From NCBI GenBank assembly GCA_036881905.1, contig JBAJNN010000012.1, positions 1-52,827 on the forward strand: a DNA stretch of 52,827 nucleotides, read 5' to 3'. Positions 7,427 to 15,868 of this stretch are shown here, piece by piece. The position numbers were made by a program, and so were the translations under genes. Origin of the DNA: JBAJNN01 sp036881905. Its GTDB lineage: Bacteria > Pseudomonadota > Alphaproteobacteria > Rhizobiales > Im1. Positions within the stretch are counted from its first letter, which is position 1; every line of letters starts with the position of its first letter. Under the pieces are notes generated by a model. The model was not told the DNA's origin. It saw nothing but the letters and a program-made list of their open reading frames with translations, and did no database searches.

Positions 7427-8584
7427 TTAGATGTATTTGGTGAGGTTCTCCAACGCCCTGGCATGAACAACCACTTCCTCGCGCTTGTCCTTTTCAGGGG
7501 CCAGTTCCACACCGGATGACCCGCTGGTGATCAGCGGATCGATATCCCAACCATGTTTCTTGGCCAGCTTCCGGGCTTCGGTGATACCGACGACCTTGGT
7601 GACCGTATAGTCGGGAACCTTGATGCCGCGACGCGCGGCAAAGAACTTGCGGGTCTCCTCCGGATCGGTCCATTTGGACGTCACCTTCTTGTTGACCAGC
7701 TTGTATCCTTCGATCTTGTGACCCCCCTCGGCGAGATCCTGTGCCGTATGCTGCACCGCCTTGATCCAGTTCTGCAAGGGCTTGATCATGTCGAGATACG
7801 TGCCCATGTCCTCGGCCATTTCCCGCTGCTCGCGGTGGATCATGGCCTCGTCCGCATAGCCGACATGCTCCGGGCAGGTTGCCATGCCGGGGCAGAACTT
7901 GCAGTGATCGCCGATCTTGAAGGGGTGGTCCATGTCGTCGGTCAGGGCGACCTCGACAGCTTTGGTAAGACGCCGGGCAAATGCTTTCAACGCATTCACG
8001 TTGGTCACCCAGCGGGAGTAGTTGGGCCCGGCAATCAGCCGGGGCTGGGCGATGACCAGCTCGACCTCGTGCCCGGGATGGTGTTTGAACATGTCCGCGG
8101 TCACCTCGGTGCACATGGCGGCGAACCCGTAGAACATGAGCTGGGAATTTTCCTTGGCACTGACCGGATGGCCGGCGCCGTACTTCCAGTCGAACACCAG
8201 CGTCCGGTCGATCTTGCCCTTGCCGATGATATCGACGGTACCGAACGCGTCCTCGATACCCCTGAACTTGACCCGTTGTTCGGTCTCGAATTCAAGGCCG
8301 CCGTATTCCTCGTCGAGCGTGTCAAAGAAAGCAAGCGATGGGGCCAGTGCTTCCTCGAACAGTTCCTCGGTGATGACGTGGTCATGGAAGACCATGCCGA
8401 TCACGTCGCGATCGTTTTCGGTGTTGCCGTCAAGGATGAACGCAACAGCTTCATGCAGGGCTGTTCCCTCGGCGGCGTACGATGTTTCCTCGTTCTTGAA
8501 TTTCCGGTTATGCAGGACGCTACCGGGACAGTTGATCACTCTCGCGGCGGTTGATCCGCCGACGACATTACTATGGGCCGCCAT
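7427..8584 (-). CDS. DUF2800 family, Cas4/RecB-like PD-(D/E)XK nuclease
   Basis: A 385-residue protein matching phage DUF2800 nucleases. It has an N-terminal GGSTAARVINCPGS segment, the nuclease core GTVDIIGKGKIDR...LVFDWKYGAG (D and DxK catalytic residues) and a C-terminal cysteine cluster CKFCPGMATCPEH. With the N-terminal cysteine this resembles the iron-sulfur cluster of Cas4-like nucleases. It probably processes DNA ends during phage replication or recombination. It is the first gene after a strong terminator, followed by the putative SSB, polymerase and primase. Ribosome site GGAGA precedes the ATG. Confidence 0.8.
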   Translation of the reverse strand: MAAHSNVVGGSTAARVINCPGSVLHNRKFKNEETSYAAEGTALHEAVAFILDGNTENDRDVIGMVFHDHVITEELFEEALAPSLAFFDTLDEEYGGLEFETEQRVKFRGIEDAFGTVDIIGKGKIDRTLVFDWKYGAGHPVSAKENSQLMFYGFAAMCTEVTADMFKHHPGHEVELVIAQPRLIAGPNYSRWVTNVNALKAFARRLTKAVEVALTDDMDHPFKIGDHCKFCPGMATCPEHVGYADEAMIHREQREMAEDMGTYLDMIKPLQNWIKAVQHTAQDLAEGGHKIEGYKLVNKKVTSKWTDPEETRKFFAARRGIKVPDYTVTKVVGITEARKLAKKHGWDIDPLITSGSSGVELAPEKDKREEVVVHARALENLTKYI

Positions 8585-8601
8585 TTTTCATTCTCCACTC
8601 C

Positions 8602-8642
8602 TAAAAATCCCCTCCCCGGCACACGACACCAGCCGGGGAGGG
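8602..8642 (-). terminator. Strong intrinsic terminator after tRNA-Pro, before the DUF2800 gene
   Basis: Leftward strand: CCCTCCCCGGC pairs perfectly with GCCGGGGAGGG (11 bp, 11-base loop) followed by GATTTTTA. It would end the transcript carrying the upstream genes and tRNA-Pro, so expression of the nuclease-polymerase-primase block needs read-through, antitermination or a promoter not identified here. Confidence 0.8.
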
Positions 8643-8688
8643 CAACGGACCTGTCAACCAGGGTAAGAGACACCGGTCCATTGTCTGG

Positions 8689-8760
8689 TCTGGATGGCAG
8701 GCTTTGAACCTGCGACATCCGCATTCCAAGTGCGGAATTCTACCCCTGAGCTACATCCAG
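8689..8760 (-). tRNA. tRNA-Pro (anticodon TGG)
   Basis: Cloverleaf with 7-bp acceptor CTGGATG/CATCCAG, D-arm GCTC...GAAT-type, anticodon stem CCGCA/TGCGG with loop CTTGGAA (anticodon TGG) and T-arm GCAGG-TTCAAAG-CCTGC. Discriminator A; CCA is not encoded. Its first 21 bases are also the last codons and stop of the upstream protein gene. Confidence 0.9.
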
Positions 8761-9468
8761 TTTTTCTTTCTTGAGCCGATCGCGTTCCCGGTGATCCGCC
8801 AGACGGCGGCCGCCATTGACGTCCTCGACAATACACATGCCGGGCACGAAGGTTACGGCCTCGGCAACCGCGACCTGACCTTCTTCGCCAAATTCACGGG
8901 TCGTCACCTGCACCAGACAGCCGCTCGGCACCTCCATTGCCTTGGTACTCTTCATCCAGCCTTCCTTATAGCTGGATGCCTTGCACAGCAGCTGCCATGC
9001 ATCGCCGTTGCCGATGACCTTGATATCCGAGACCTTCTCCTGCGCATCGGCAATGCTGGCGTTATCGAGCGTGCGTTGTGCTTCGCTCTTGATCGCTTCG
9101 TATCGGGGATCTCCCGTTTGCAGAGCTTCCATGCTGGTCGCCGGGGGCGGCGTAACAGTCAGCGTCTCCTGCACATCGAGACCGGTCACCTCTTTCATAT
9201 CCTCGATCGCCTGATCGACATGACCCTCAACGCTGGCAGCCGCGGCCTCCTGCAGTGTGTCGCGATCGAAAACCTCGACCCACTCAGTTTCGTTGCCGTC
9301 TTCATCCAGAACCGGGCGCGAATAGCCCGGGTCATACCCGATCTCTATCTCTACACCTGTCTCGACAATCTCGCCCGTTTGAAAAGCTGCGGTTTTCTTG
9401 GACGGACCCTTCTTGCTCCGGGCCGGGCTGCGCCGTTTCGGTTTGGTTTCGGATTTTGCGTCAGGCAT
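8740..9468 (-). CDS. Hypothetical protein with basic N-terminal tail
   Basis: A 242-residue protein of unknown function. The first 28 residues are Lys/Ser/Arg-rich (KPKRRSPARSKKGPSKKTAA), possibly nucleic-acid binding, followed by an acidic helical region and a C-terminal beta-rich part (GCLVQVTTREFGEEGQ). The stop codon and last seven codons lie inside the 5' part of the tRNA-Pro gene, so the C-terminal KLDVAQG is constrained by tRNA sequence. The start overlaps the end of the upstream RHH gene by 8 bases, so they are probably co-transcribed. It may be a replication accessory by position. Confidence 0.65.
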   Translation of the reverse strand: MPDAKSETKPKRRSPARSKKGPSKKTAAFQTGEIVETGVEIEIGYDPGYSRPVLDEDGNETEWVEVFDRDTLQEAAAASVEGHVDQAIEDMKEVTGLDVQETLTVTPPPATSMEALQTGDPRYEAIKSEAQRTLDNASIADAQEKVSDIKVIGNGDAWQLLCKASSYKEGWMKSTKAMEVPSGCLVQVTTREFGEEGQVAVAEAVTFVPGMCIVEDVNGGRRLADHRERDRLKKEKLDVAQG

Positions 9469-9664
9469 TGTCTGCTCCTCCAGTCTCGGTTTCAGCGTCT
9501 TCGTTGCGCACCGTGGATTCAGCCCCGGTCACGAGCGCGCCCACCACGCGGGAGCGTGGCGCGCCATAGCGCATCGAGAGCCTTTCGAGCGCCTCCAGCT
9601 CCTGTTGATACAGGTAAAGCTGGATGCGCTGTTTGTGACCCTGCTTGAGATTTTTAAGCGTCAT
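9461..9664 (-). CDS. Ribbon-helix-helix-like DNA-binding protein
   Basis: A 67-residue protein from ATG at 9664; a longer reading from TTG at 9718 would overlap the divergent gene. RIQLYLYQQELEALERLSMR followed by YGAPRSRVVGALV fits a ribbon-helix-helix fold: a beta strand with alternating residues, then two helices. It is the first gene of the leftward operon and faces a divergent gene across 40 bases, a typical place for an autoregulating repressor of both promoters. The acidic C-terminal tail (NEDAETETGG) is likely disordered. Confidence 0.6.
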   Translation of the reverse strand: MTLKNLKQGHKQRIQLYLYQQELEALERLSMRYGAPRSRVVGALVTGAESTVRNEDAETETGGADNA

Positions 9665-9704
9665 GTTATACACATATCCATACACCCGTTTATGAGGTAG
9701 TAAC

Positions 9705-9995
9705 GTGCTTGAGGCCAAATTGGAAGAGCAAATTTTTCAGACCGTGGAAAGTCTCGGCGGCATGGCCATCAAACTGTACAGTCCCGGCGTTCGGGGGCGG
9801 TCCGACCGGTTGATCATCCTGCCGGGCGGCCGCATGTTCTTCATAGAAATCAAACGGCCCGGTGGTCGCGGACGCGTGTCGCCGCACCAGGTCAAGTTCA
9901 TCAACGACGTACGGAAACTCGGGGTCCCTGCCTATGTCATCGACACTTTCGACGCCTTCGCCTGTCTCATCGAGAAAATACGAAGACCTACATGA
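9705..9995 (+). CDS. VRR-NUC domain nuclease
   Basis: A 96-residue single-domain VRR-NUC protein (PD-(D/E)XK superfamily). Catalytic features are a Glu in the first helix (LEAKLEEQIF), RGRSDRLIILPGGRMFFIEIKR giving the D and ExK residues, and the C-terminal HQVKFINDVRKLGVPAYVID typical of the family. Such nucleases often precede phage helicases of the SNF2 type, as here; the two genes overlap. GTG start with GAGG upstream. It probably acts as a structure-specific endonuclease in replication or recombination. Confidence 0.88.
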   Translation: MLEAKLEEQIFQTVESLGGMAIKLYSPGVRGRSDRLIILPGGRMFFIEIKRPGGRGRVSPHQVKFINDVRKLGVPAYVIDTFDAFACLIEKIRRPT

Positions 9996-12618
9996 CTACC
10001 AGCAAGCGGCCATAGACAAACTGTACGACAACAACGAGGCTTATGCGATCCTGCCGATGGGTTGCCATGAACGGGGAACCCGCATCGTCATGGGGTGCGG
10101 GTTCCGAAAACCTGTGGAGAGTGTAAAACCCGGCGATCGTATAATGGGTCCAAGCGGCGCCAACACGGTCGTACAATTATGCCGGGGCCGTGAGCAAATG
10201 TACCGCATAACCCCCAAAAGAGGTGGCGCACCCTTTATAGTCAACGAAAACCACGTTCTTGTACTCGTAAGTACAAACGAAGGAAGTTCATACCCTTCAC
10301 GAACAACCGGAAACGAAATCCGTTACATAACCGTGAAGGAATACCTTTCAAAAAGTCAAACCTGGAAGAATCTCCATAAACTTCTACGTAATCACATATC
10401 GTGTATTTTCGAACGAGAATCATCACCGCTCCCCATCCCGCCCTATATCTTGGGTGCTCTTCTCGGTGATGGAACTCTTCGTGGCGTAGCAGGTCTTACG
10501 ACAACAAAAGATGTGCTCGCAAAAACGGTATCGGAGTGGGCTCAACATATCGGTTGCAAAACACGTGTCACCGATAGCAACAACACACGGACACCAACGT
10601 ATTTCTTTCCACGTAAAAATACAGACCAACAAGTAAACCCACTCAATGAAAAACTGCGTGAACTTGATCTTTTCAACCGACGAGCCGGCGCCAAGTTCAT
10701 TCCCGGAATATATCTTCTGTCAGATGTCGCGACCCGGCTTGAGTTGTTGGCCGGGCTTCTGGACACTGACGGTCACACCTGCAAAAGCGGTTATCAGTAT
10801 TCCAGTAAATCAGAGGAGCTCGTAGACGGGATACAATTCCTGGCGCGCTCGCTCGGTTTTTCCTGCAGCCCGATACGAGTGAAAACAGTCAAGGAAGTAC
10901 CTTATTACGTCACCTATATAACGGGTGACACAGTACGAATTCCGGCACGTATCAAACCTTCGGCGCAACGTAAGCAAAAGAAGCGCTGGTTCGTCAGCGG
11001 CTTTGATATCGTGCCGGCCGGTATCGGGTCCTTCTACGGTTTTACCCTTGCGAAGGGTCACACGTACTTCACTGAAGATTTTACCGTACATCATAACAGC
11101 GGCAAGACGGTCATCGGTATGACCGCCCTGCAGGAGCTGATGGCGGACGGACATATCCACAGGCCGTTGGTGCTCGCTCCCCTGCGGGTTGCGGAGATCA
11201 CCTGGCCTGACGAGCACGATCTCTGGGAGCACACAAGAAAGATGCCGCTGTTCACGATGACGGGCGGCGGCGACGGCTGGCATGACGCGCCGCTGGGCGA
11301 TGCGCGGTTCATCTACGGTATCCGGCTGGCGGCCGAGCGGCGCCTGGACTGGCTGAAGCGGAAAGAGCTCGCCGAGACCGACACCTACAAGCTGCGCAGT
11401 ATCAGGAACGAAAAGACCGAGCTCGCCCAAATCCTGATCTCGCACAAGGAAGAGGAATTCGAATTCGTCCGGGCACTCCGCACGCATGAACCCGCACCGG
11501 GCTGCTACGTGATGAACTATGAGAACATCGAGTGGCTGACGACCCATTTCAAACCCGGCAAGCTGCCCTTCGACGCCATCCTGTTCGATGAGCTCGACCG
11601 GCTCAAGAACCATCGCGGCACCCGCTTCAAGGAAATTCGCAAGCATGCCAAGCTGATGGCGCTGCGCCAGGGCATGAGCGGTACCCCGGCGCCGGAGGGC
11701 ATGCTGGACCTGTTCGGACAGGTCATGATGCTGGACGGCGGCAAGACGTGGGGCAAGAACCACGACAAGTGGAAGCGCCGCTACTTCATGCCGACCGATT
11801 ACATGAACTATGACTGGGTGCTGCAGCCGGGGGCCCAGAAGCGGATGTATCAGGACATCGCGCACCTGACCTTCCGGGTGTCGGAAGAGGATCTGACCTA
11901 CCGGCCGGGCATGCAGTTCAATCCGATCTACGTGAAGCTCGACGACAGCTCGATGAAGAAATACCGCAAGATGGAGCGCGAGCTGGCCGTTGCCCTGAAG
12001 GAGAAAAGCGATACGGCGAAGGCCATGTTCGATATCGAAGGCGAAGATCCCGATATCGTCATCGCCTCCAACGCCGCCGTCGCCAGCGGCAAGATGCGCC
12101 AGATCATCCAGGGCTTCCTGTACCGGGAGGACGGCACCGCCGCCGAGTTGCACCTGGTCAAGCTGAAGGCCCTGATCGAGCTGATCGAGGCGCGCCAGGG
12201 CGCGCCTGTCCTGCTGGCCTATGAATTCCAGGAAGACCTGCGCCGGTTCCAGAAGCGCTGGCCCGGCATTCCCTACCTGGGGAGCGGCGTCAGCAGCCGG
12301 AAGGCCCGACAGGTCATCACCGACTGGAACGCCGGCAAGATCCGGGTGCTGCCGATCCATCCGGCCAGCGCCGGGCACGGCCTGAACCTGCAGCACGGCG
12401 GGTCGCATATCATCTGGTACAACGTGCCGTGGGCCCGGGCCTATTTCGACCAGACCAACGCCCGGATCGACAGGCAGGGGCAGGCAAGGAAGTGCTTCGG
12501 CCATCTGATCATGGCCAAGGGGACCATCGAGGAAACGGCCGTGTGGCCCTCCCTACAGGACAAAGGCCGCGAACAGGCGGCCTTTGTCCGGATGGTCAGA
12601 TCAGTTCTCGATCAGTAA
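9934..12618 (+). CDS. SNF2/superfamily 2 phage helicase interrupted by an intein at Walker A
   Basis: 894 residues from the ATG at 9934, which overlaps the VRR-NUC gene; upstream GTG at 9862 reads implausible sequence. The spliced product is 549 residues. Helicase motifs: LHDYQQAAIDKL near the N-terminus, Walker A LPMG/SGKT split by a 345-residue intein (residues 44-388), motif II FDELDRLKN, motif III MSGTPAPEG and C-terminal HPASAGHGLNLQ, WARAYFDQTNARIDRQGQ (motifs V and VI). It should be an ATP-dependent DNA translocase or helicase working with the VRR-NUC nuclease. Its end overlaps the convergent integrase by 7 bases. Confidence 0.9.
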   Translation: MSSTLSTPSPVSSRKYEDLHDYQQAAIDKLYDNNEAYAILPMGCHERGTRIVMGCGFRKPVESVKPGDRIMGPSGANTVVQLCRGREQMYRITPKRGGAPFIVNENHVLVLVSTNEGSSYPSRTTGNEIRYITVKEYLSKSQTWKNLHKLLRNHISCIFERESSPLPIPPYILGALLGDGTLRGVAGLTTTKDVLAKTVSEWAQHIGCKTRVTDSNNTRTPTYFFPRKNTDQQVNPLNEKLRELDLFNRRAGAKFIPGIYLLSDVATRLELLAGLLDTDGHTCKSGYQYSSKSEELVDGIQFLARSLGFSCSPIRVKTVKEVPYYVTYITGDTVRIPARIKPSAQRKQKKRWFVSGFDIVPAGIGSFYGFTLAKGHTYFTEDFTVHHNSGKTVIGMTALQELMADGHIHRPLVLAPLRVAEITWPDEHDLWEHTRKMPLFTMTGGGDGWHDAPLGDARFIYGIRLAAERRLDWLKRKELAETDTYKLRSIRNEKTELAQILISHKEEEFEFVRALRTHEPAPGCYVMNYENIEWLTTHFKPGKLPFDAILFDELDRLKNHRGTRFKEIRKHAKLMALRQGMSGTPAPEGMLDLFGQVMMLDGGKTWGKNHDKWKRRYFMPTDYMNYDWVLQPGAQKRMYQDIAHLTFRVSEEDLTYRPGMQFNPIYVKLDDSSMKKYRKMERELAVALKEKSDTAKAMFDIEGEDPDIVIASNAAVASGKMRQIIQGFLYREDGTAAELHLVKLKALIELIEARQGAPVLLAYEFQEDLRRFQKRWPGIPYLGSGVSSRKARQVITDWNAGKIRVLPIHPASAGHGLNLQHGGSHIIWYNVPWARAYFDQTNARIDRQGQARKCFGHLIMAKGTIEETAVWPSLQDKGREQAAFVRMVRSVLDQ
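10063..11097 (+). mobile_element. Helicase intein with LAGLIDADG endonuclease (345 aa)
   Basis: The intein begins Cys1 (CHERGTRIVMG) and ends TVHHN with Ser+1, joining LPMG to SGKT across the P-loop. Splicing blocks include ESVKPGDRIMGPSG and NENHVLVL, with YGFTLAKGHTYFTEDF then TVHHN at the end. Two LAGLIDADG motifs are present: ILGALLGDGTLRG and LLAGLLDTDGHT, so a homing endonuclease is probably intact. The DNA is visibly more AT-rich than flanking helicase codons, consistent with recent acquisition. Confidence 0.93.
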
Positions 12619-13460
12619 TCCATTGTCGAGATGGCCCCGGCCAGGTGATCGGGGTTACGCTTGATGTAGATCTGCTCGGTGGTGCGGATGCTCTTGTGCC
12701 CAAGCAGCTGCGCGATGAAGGCGATCTCGACGCCGTTGGCGCACTGATCCGTCGCTACCGTGTGCCGGATGACGTGCGGCGTCACGTCATCGCTGAGGCC
12801 CGCGTCCTTGCGAACCTCCTGCCAGCCATATTGCAGCGTGCCCGCGGGCAGGCGCATGCCCTTGTGCTCGATGACATGGTCGCAGTGCCGCTGCTCGTGC
12901 ATCAGCGTCAGCAACGCGTGCAGCTTCTCGTGCATCGGCACATGGGCGCGCCCCTTCCGGCGCGCGGCCAGGTACATGTCCGGATCCCGGAAGTCGATCG
13001 ACCGACGCCGGAAGTCGACCCGGTCCCAGGTCAGGTCGAGGATCGCGCCCCGGCGCTGGGCCGTGAACAGGGCCAGCATGTAGAACTTGTAGACATAAGG
13101 GAACCGCTGCGACGCGGTCAGGAACCGGGCGATCTCACCCTTGTCGAGCACGCGCTCGCGCCGCCGTACCTCGGAAAAGTTCGGGATGTAGGATACCGCG
13201 CTGATATGCTCACGCTTGGCGCACCAGTTGAGCGCCGAGCGCAGCACGCCGAGCTCCCGGTTCACCGTTGTCGGCGCCACCCCGGCCCAGTCGCGCTGGC
13301 GCTGGTAATCCTTGATGTGGTTTTCCTTGATCTCATCGGGGTAAAGATGCCCGAAAAACGGCTGCAGATACCCCCACGCACGGAGCGCCCGGCCGGGCGC
13401 CACCGTGGAGGGGTTCAGATGTTGCCGCTCGTAGAGATCGAAACAATCCTTGACGAGCAT
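12612..13460 (-). CDS. int: Tyrosine recombinase (phage integrase)
   Basis: 282 residues from ATG at 13460 preceded by AGGAG. An N-terminal SAM-like core-binding domain (about 1-90) is followed by the catalytic domain with Arg136 (TAQRRGAILDL), Lys169 (ARRKGRAHV), HVIRH (H229, R232), LLGH (H255) and nucleophile Tyr265 (TTEQIYIKR). All catalytic residues are present, so it should be active and integrate the phage into the host chromosome. No arm-binding N-terminal domain is evident. No attachment site could be identified by reading. Confidence 0.9.
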   Translation of the reverse strand: MLVKDCFDLYERQHLNPSTVAPGRALRAWGYLQPFFGHLYPDEIKENHIKDYQRQRDWAGVAPTTVNRELGVLRSALNWCAKREHISAVSYIPNFSEVRRRERVLDKGEIARFLTASQRFPYVYKFYMLALFTAQRRGAILDLTWDRVDFRRRSIDFRDPDMYLAARRKGRAHVPMHEKLHALLTLMHEQRHCDHVIEHKGMRLPAGTLQYGWQEVRKDAGLSDDVTPHVIRHTVATDQCANGVEIAFIAQLLGHKSIRTTEQIYIKRNPDHLAGAISTMDY

Positions 13461-13474
13461 GCCATCGTCTCCTG

Positions 13475-13903
13475 TTACTTCTTGTTCTTGTCTTCCACCG
13501 CTGCCGCAACAGCGCGCAGGTTGGCTACCGGGTCCTCGACAGCCGCTGCCGCGGTTGACGAAAAGCCCCTGCCGACCCGGTTTTCCTCGGCGACTTCCTG
13601 CTCCCGGCACTCCGCCGCGCAGGCCGCGTATCCGGCACCGTCAACGTAATCGTCGGGGTTATGCGACCCGGTCTTGCGCCGGGCCACCTTGAGCAACTCC
13701 ATCATGTTGCCGACATCGCTGGGCTTGATCGGTTCGACCGTCAGGTCGCGGTTGAACAGGTAGGCCTGCCAGAGCAACCCGATATTGGTGAAGTCCAGCA
13801 TCTTGTCGCCGTGCTGTTCCTGCCGGGGACCGGTCACCAGATCGAGCGCGGTCTTCAGGGTCTTGGATGCAACGTCGTTTTTCGCCATGTCAGTCACTTT
13901 CAT
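13475..13903 (-). CDS. DUF6378-like phage protein
   Basis: 142 residues. The segment GPRQEQHGDKMLDFTNIG, then SDVGNMMELLKVARRKTG and HNPDDYVDGAGYAACAAE resembles the small helical DUF6378 family, common in phages and of unknown function; its helical, polar pattern suggests a nucleotide-pool enzyme fold, but that is inference. The C-terminal 40 residues are low-complexity Ala/Glu/Lys. The ATG overlaps the upstream stop codon (ATGA), so the two genes are translationally coupled. Integrase follows 14 bases downstream. Confidence 0.65.
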   Translation of the reverse strand: MKVTDMAKNDVASKTLKTALDLVTGPRQEQHGDKMLDFTNIGLLWQAYLFNRDLTVEPIKPSDVGNMMELLKVARRKTGSHNPDDYVDGAGYAACAAECREQEVAEENRVGRGFSSTAAAAVEDPVANLRAVAAAVEDKNKK

Positions 13904-14367
13904 GTCGCCTCGCCCGCATCGTCCAGAACCCGATCGACCATGTCGTCCATGATGATCCGCTCCAGGATCTGCGAGACAAGCAGCTTGGGGGTCATTCCCC
14001 GGTTATGGGCCTCCGATCCCGCGATCACCTGCAGGTAGGAAGGCACCTTGCGAACTCCGGACCGTCGGTCCGGAGGGTCGTTGAGGACAGCCGATACCAT
14101 GCAGTCCTCGAACACTGTTATCACCAGCTGCTCCGCCAGTTGTTCCGGCGAGAGCTGCCGGCGTTCGGCCGCGAATTTCAGCGCGTCCTTCATCGGGCGC
14201 GACACGGCCATGTCTGTCTCCAGCCGTCCCAGTTGCTTCCGGTACCGGGCCACGTCCGCATAGGGAACCCTGTACATGTCGACAATGTCGACAATCGTAC
14301 AGTTCTCTCCGAGGAGCCGGGCGATACGCGACAGTTCCTCGGTTTTCAACGTTGAAAACTCTCTCAT
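13900..14367 (-). CDS. Hypothetical helical protein
   Basis: About 155 residues from ATG at 14367 (GTG at 14373 is also possible). Mostly helical and charged. TIVDIVDMYRVPYADVARYR resembles a helix-turn-helix, and the rest (SPEQLAEQLVITVFEDCMVS, LLVSQILERIIMDDMVDRVL) is amphipathic. Not recognised. First gene of the leftward integrase operon, so a regulatory or small-terminase-like role is conceivable but unsupported. Confidence 0.6.
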   Translation of the reverse strand: MREFSTLKTEELSRIARLLGENCTIVDIVDMYRVPYADVARYRKQLGRLETDMAVSRPMKDALKFAAERRQLSPEQLAEQLVITVFEDCMVSAVLNDPPDRRSGVRKVPSYLQVIAGSEAHNRGMTPKLLVSQILERIIMDDMVDRVLDDAGEAT

Positions 14368-14500
14368 CGGCACGGAGCCAGCGGGTGGAAACTGTGAGGC
14401 CTAAACATAGCGTACGCGCCGCCCCTGGCGCAAGCAACTTTGTTCATCATACCGGTATCCCTGCCTATGTTGTATGATTTTATTGACTTTTGCCCGGTCG

Positions 14501-14529
14501 ATTTAAAACGTAACAGTCACAACCGTCAA
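14501..14529 (-). promoter_or_regulatory. Candidate leftward promoter for the integrase operon
   Basis: TTGACG (14524-14529) and TTAAAT (14501-14506) are 17 bases apart on the minus strand, about 130 bases before the first leftward gene. The divergent region 14374-14644 also holds ATACCGGTAT (14449-14458) and repeated GCCTATGTT words at 14463 and 14547, possible operator sites. Confidence 0.35.
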
Positions 14530-14644
14530 GCGAATCTTTTCGTTCGGCCTATGTTTTCAACTGCTTTGCCTGATTGAGGGTCTTGTGGCTCCGCCATTTC
14601 CGCGCCTATGCTGGCCTTCCCTTAACCCGGAAAGGAAAAGAATC

Positions 14645-15505
14645 ATGGCGACACGCAAGCGCACCAGCCGTCCCGGCGGCCAGGGCACGGGCTCCGGCTC
14701 AGGCGATGGCGGCGACAAGAAGCCGCCTGAAGAAGACAATGTGACCTCCCTGAAATTCGGCTCGCCGAAACCGGCCGAGGCAGGCAACCCGAACACCGAT
14801 CGCGCACCGGAAGAAATCCTGAAGGAGCTCTATCTGGTCACCGAAAATCTGCAGATCGCGTTCGCCTCTCCACCCGATGTCTATTACCGCATGGTCGCGC
14901 CGCTGCTGCGCAGTTACGGGATCGACTGGCGCCTGCAGGAAGTGAACAGCTGCCAGGTACCGAACGGCGATTACATGGTCACCTACACTATCGGTCTGCA
15001 GGTCGGTGAAAAACTGATACCGGCCTATGACAGGATCTCCGTCTCGATGCCCTATTGCGACCCGGCACTGATGCGCTCGGTTGCCGACCGCGGCTTCATG
15101 CGGTCGTTCCTGAAGATCGCGGAGTTACCGGAACTGCGGCCGTCCCAGGTACAGGCAACGCAACCGAGACCGACCGTGGTAAATTTCGAACCGCCACAGG
15201 ACGATGAACCGACAGCCATTGTTGACGGGCAGGAACCCATTACGGTTGAGTACGACACGACGATGCAGCCGGTGTTCACAGCTCATACCGATGACGATAT
15301 GGTCTTGGCAGAGACCACTCTTTTCGTCCTCAAGGTACTGGCTCAGTATGTGGATAACGACTGCACCAATGTCGACCAGCTCCAGCATGTCTGGGACAAG
15401 AACGCAGAGCTCATGCAACGGATCAAGCAGGTCGATCCGGTTACAGCACGAACGATCGGAAAAATGTTCGGGGACAAAAACCGCGCCCTGAGCAGCGGAA
15501 CCTGA
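14645..15505 (+). CDS. Hypothetical protein with disordered N-terminus
   Basis: 286 residues from ATG at 14645 after an AAGGAAAAG ribosome site; the upstream GTG at 14585 is less likely. Residues 1-55 are Gly/Ser/Lys/Pro-rich and disordered. The centre is one compact domain (NLQIAFASPPDVYYRMVAPL, YMVTYTIGLQVGEKLIPAYD) and the C-terminus is helical. No family recognised. It is an isolated rightward gene between leftward operons, bounded downstream by a convergent hairpin. Isolated genes beside an integrase in temperate phages are sometimes expressed from the prophage, but nothing here proves that. Confidence 0.65.
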   Translation: MATRKRTSRPGGQGTGSGSGDGGDKKPPEEDNVTSLKFGSPKPAEAGNPNTDRAPEEILKELYLVTENLQIAFASPPDVYYRMVAPLLRSYGIDWRLQEVNSCQVPNGDYMVTYTIGLQVGEKLIPAYDRISVSMPYCDPALMRSVADRGFMRSFLKIAELPELRPSQVQATQPRPTVVNFEPPQDDEPTAIVDGQEPITVEYDTTMQPVFTAHTDDDMVLAETTLFVLKVLAQYVDNDCTNVDQLQHVWDKNAELMQRIKQVDPVTARTIGKMFGDKNRALSSGT

Positions 15506-15511
15506 ACAAGC

Positions 15512-15550
15512 AAAAGGGACGCGACTTGCGGGGTGCCAGTTGCGTCCCTT
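15512..15550 (-). terminator. Terminator closing the leftward early/RNA transcript
   Basis: AAGGGACGC and GCGTCCCTT form a 9-bp perfect stem around 19 bases; on the leftward strand it is followed by TTTTGC. It lies between convergent transcripts, about 60 bases past the last leftward gene. A second imperfect hairpin (ACAGCT/AGCTGT, 15569-15599) lies between them. Confidence 0.6.
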
Positions 15551-15610
15551 CCGTGACTGACAGCTGTTTTTGAGGCCAAAAGCGAGCTGTGAGATTTCAC
15601 TATAGATTAT

Positions 15611-15868
15611 TCAGGCGTTCCATGTCCAGCCTGCGCCCTCGGCCGGCTGGACCTTCACCTGGATCGAGCGGGGCGAGCCCGATATCCGGTTGAACTGGAT
15701 CAGGTCGGTCAGATGCTGGTGCACTTCCCGGCAGGCGTAACGGAAAGCGGGCGGGCTGTTGCGGGCGTAGGACCTGCGCATGATCGGGTTGGCCCACTCG
15801 TACAGCTCGACGCAATCATGCGCCCTGTTATCGACGACGCGGTACCTGACCTGCGGATTCTTTGCCAC
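15611..15868 (-). CDS. Hypothetical protein, 85 aa
   Basis: Not recognised. A small basic protein with a possible mixed alpha/beta fold (VRYRVVDNRAHDCVELYEWA). The GTG start overlaps the end of the HTH gene upstream by 41 bases, so translation is probably coupled. It is the last gene of the long leftward cluster. Confidence 0.55.
   Translation of the reverse strand: MAKNPQVRYRVVDNRAHDCVELYEWANPIMRRSYARNSPPAFRYACREVHQHLTDLIQFNRISGSPRSIQVKVQPAEGAGWTWNA

Noticed and set aside
10810..12504. A 564-codon leftward frame antisense to the helicase
   Set aside because: Low-information composition and no motifs; the rightward frame carries all helicase motifs.
14483..14511. Rightward promoter TTGACT with an A-rich -10 before the 14645 gene
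   Set aside because: No acceptable -10 hexamer lies at 16-18 bases; too weak to list.
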